Shown here one piece after another: positions 62,628 through 64,000 of a stretch of 64,000 bases of DNA. The notes beneath the pieces are model-generated. The model worked only from the letters and a program-made list of their open reading frames with translations. It had not been told where the DNA came from and searched no databases. The stretch spans positions 186,001 through 250,000 of the forward strand of contig NZ_JAMLIG010000002.1 of assembly GCF_023954305.1 (NCBI RefSeq). Reading direction: 5' to 3'. Position 1 is the first letter of the stretch. Every line of letters begins with the position of its first letter. Both the position numbers and the translations under genes were made by a program. This DNA is from Mesorhizobium sp. (GTDB lineage: Bacteria > Pseudomonadota > Alphaproteobacteria > Rhizobiales > Rhizobiaceae).

Positions 62628-62656
62628 AAGCCGGCCGCAAGGCCGGCTTTCTTTTT
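62628..62656 (+). terminator. rho-independent terminator
   Basis: AAGCCGGCC (62628-62636) pairs with GGCCGGCTT (62641-62649) around GCAA and is followed by TCTTTTT. It ends the H1-like gene transcript. Confidence 0.85.
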
Positions 62657-62763
62657 CGCGCGGCCGGATACGTCAACAGCCCGCCATAGTCCGCTGGAAC
62701 AATCGTCCACGGCCCGCGTTCAGCGGTCAAAGGGACGCATAGATCTGGTCCTAGGAGGCTATC

Positions 62764-63249
62764 ATGAAGAAAGTTGCTAGCGTATTGAGCGCCGCCGTCT
62801 TGTCGGCTGCGATGGCTGTCACGTCGTTCGCGCCCGCCAGCGCCGGCCCCATGCCCGCTCCCCGCATCGCGGCGGACAACGGGATTACCAACATCCAGTT
62901 CGGCATGACCGATCGCCCGGGTCCGCTCAATCCCGAACGGCGTTGGCGCGGCGACCGGCATCGCCACGGCTGGTACGGCGACAATTACTACTTTAATGGG
63001 TACCGGGGCCATCGTCATCGCCGCCACGGCTACCGCTACTACAATGGCTGGTGGTTCCCGGCAGGCGCATTTATCGCCGGTGCGATCATCGGCAACGCCA
63101 TCAACAACCCGCCCCCCCGCTACTATCGCGGCGGCGGCAGTGCTCACGTTCAGTGGTGCTACAACCGCTACCGGTCGTACCGCGAGTGGGACAACACCTT
63201 CCAGCCTTACCATGGTCCGCGCAGGCAGTGCTATTCGCCCTATAGCTGA
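62764..63249 (+). CDS. BA14K family secreted protein
   Basis: The 161-residue protein has a signal peptide (to about 27, ASAGP) and an aromatic/His/Arg/Gly-rich body (RWRGDRHRHGWYGDN; RGHRHRRHGYRYY), a GAFIAGAIIG segment, and ends HVQWCYNRYRSYREWDNTFQPYHGPRRQC, the BA14K signature. These are surface or periplasmic proteins of rhizobia and brucellae with lectin-like or immunogenic properties. Confidence 0.92.
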   Translation: MKKVASVLSAAVLSAAMAVTSFAPASAGPMPAPRIAADNGITNIQFGMTDRPGPLNPERRWRGDRHRHGWYGDNYYFNGYRGHRHRRHGYRYYNGWWFPAGAFIAGAIIGNAINNPPPRYYRGGGSAHVQWCYNRYRSYREWDNTFQPYHGPRRQCYSPYS

Positions 63250-63279
63250 TAGCTGAGCGCTTTCAGTGGGTTGCAAAAT

Positions 63280-63302
63280 CCCGCGCCGCGAGGCGCGGGG
63301 TT
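63280..63302. terminator. bidirectional terminator between BA14K gene and glpK
   Basis: CCCGCGCC (63280-63287) pairs with 63292-63299 around GCGA. GTTT follows on the plus strand and ATTTTGC on the minus strand. It lies between the convergent BA14K and glpK stops. Confidence 0.78.
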
Positions 63303-63306
63303 TCCG

Positions 63307-64000
63307 TCATTTGGACAACGTGCGCGATACCGCATCGTGCCAGCCGGCGATCTTGCGCTTGCGGGCTTTGGCATCCATCGACGGCGTAAACTGTCGGTCG
63401 AGCGCCCAGCGCCTGGCGAAAGCCTTTTCCTTCGGCCAGACGCCCGCCCGCGACCCGGCCAACCATGCCGCGCCGAGTGCCGTCGTCTCCAGGATCTTCG
63501 GCCGATCGACGGGCGCGTCGAGAATGTCGGCCAGCCGCTGCATGGTCCAGTCGGAGGCGACCATGCCCCCGTCGACCCGCAGCACCGTCTTCGCGGCGGC
63601 GCCCTTCCAGTCTTTCTTCATTGCCGAGAGCAGGTCAAACGTCTGGTAGGCGACGGATTCCAGCGCCGCGCGGGCGAACTCGGCCGGACCGGAATTGCGC
63701 GTCAGGCCGAACATCGCGCCGCGCGCGTCCGCGTCCCAATGCGGCGCGCCGAGGCCGACGAAGGCAGGCACCAGATAGACGCCCTGCGTCTCGTCGGCCT
63801 TCGCCGCCAGCTCTCCGGAATGTTCCGACTTGTCGATCACCTTCAGCGAATCGCGCAGCCACTGCACCGCCGCGCCGGCGATGAAGATCGAGCCTTCCAG
63901 CGCGTAGGTCGTCTTGCCGCCCATCCGATAGGCGATCGTGGTGAGCAGCCGGTTCTTCGAACGCACCATCTGCGTGCCGGTGTTGAGCAGCGCGAAGCAA
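63307..64000 (-). CDS. glpK: glycerol kinase, C-terminal part (5' outside window)
   Basis: The visible 230 residues continue past the edge at 64000, where they read FALLNTGTQMVRSKNRLLTT. Blocks YALEGSIFIAGAAVQWL, LVPAFVGLGAPHWDADARG, LRVDGGMVASDWTMQRLADIL and TTALGAAWLAG match glycerol kinase of the FGGY family. It phosphorylates glycerol to glycerol-3-phosphate. Confidence 0.95.
   Translation of the reverse strand, partial: CFALLNTGTQMVRSKNRLLTTIAYRMGGKTTYALEGSIFIAGAAVQWLRDSLKVIDKSEHSGELAAKADETQGVYLVPAFVGLGAPHWDADARGAMFGLTRNSGPAEFARAALESVAYQTFDLLSAMKKDWKGAAAKTVLRVDGGMVASDWTMQRLADILDAPVDRPKILETTALGAAWLAGSRAGVWPKEKAFARRWALDRQFTPSMDAKARKRKIAGWHDAVSRTLSK

Overview
The window looks like a chromosome segment of an alphaproteobacterium of the Hyphomicrobiales, probably Phyllobacteriaceae (Mesorhizobium-like). 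The basis is the gene order murA - DUF2948 - hisD - UPF0262 - phosphatase - infA - maf - yacG - tRNA-Phe, a phosphatidylcholine synthase, IalB and BA14K family proteins, a CpA2 cation antiporter, and overall high GC. The genus is inferred. Most of the window is core metabolism, cell envelope and DNA repair, interrupted by one integrated element and two smaller accessory patches.

Region 1 (1-2.9 kb): the 5' part of a D,D-carboxypeptidase, the septal lytic transglycosylase lipoprotein rlpA, a small DUF2158 gene and tRNA-Ser(UGA). Region 2 (2,984-20,252): a compact 17.3 kb prophage-like element bounded by a 26-bp direct repeat. The repeat is the 3' end of tRNA-Thr(GGU), and the tyrosine integrase lies beside the intact tRNA. 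Its central block, transcribed leftwards with nearly every stop and start overlapping, encodes portal, tail-assembly chaperone, a fused HK97 protease-capsid, a second chaperone-like protein, HNH nuclease, a triple-HTH protein, head-tail connectors, both terminase subunits and a tape-measure protein. Further left come a Rep-like HUH endonuclease, small unknown genes, a zinc-ribbon protein and, next to attL, an AT-rich DUF262 + HEPN-RNase pair that resembles an anti-phage or toxin module. No tail tube, tail tip, lysis or repressor gene can be seen, so the element resembles a capsid-encoding satellite more than a complete phage.

Region 3 (20.4-26.5 kb): murA to yacG core cluster ending in tRNA-Phe. 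Region 4 (26.5-27.9 kb): three unrecognised small genes of lower GC, two of them membrane proteins. Region 5 (28-46.7 kb): cation/proton antiporter, DUF924, rimO, GST, acyltransferase, a complete BMP-type nucleoside ABC transporter operon, quinone oxidoreductase with phosphatidylcholine synthase, a UbiH-like hydroxylase, AEC transporter, hspQ, IalB, a YejA-like binding protein and a DsbA-family oxidoreductase. Region 6 (46.7-48.8 kb): small secreted proteins around a frameshifted copy of the 3' end of mfd, which points to a past insertion or duplication at the end of mfd. Region 7 (48.8-64 kb): mfd, sdhE, recG, DUF502, glmS, an intergenic palindromic repeat, glmU, an EamA transporter, ccdA, a secreted protein, tRNA-Lys, a histone H1-like basic protein, a BA14K protein and the 3' part of glpK.

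The strongest candidates for something undescribed are the tail-tube-less element with its own tape measure and chaperones, the DUF262-HEPN pair, the HUH Rep with a nearby cluster of inverted GTCAGT hexamers, and the three-gene module behind tRNA-Phe. All functions are assigned by reading translated sequence and motifs; no database search was possible.
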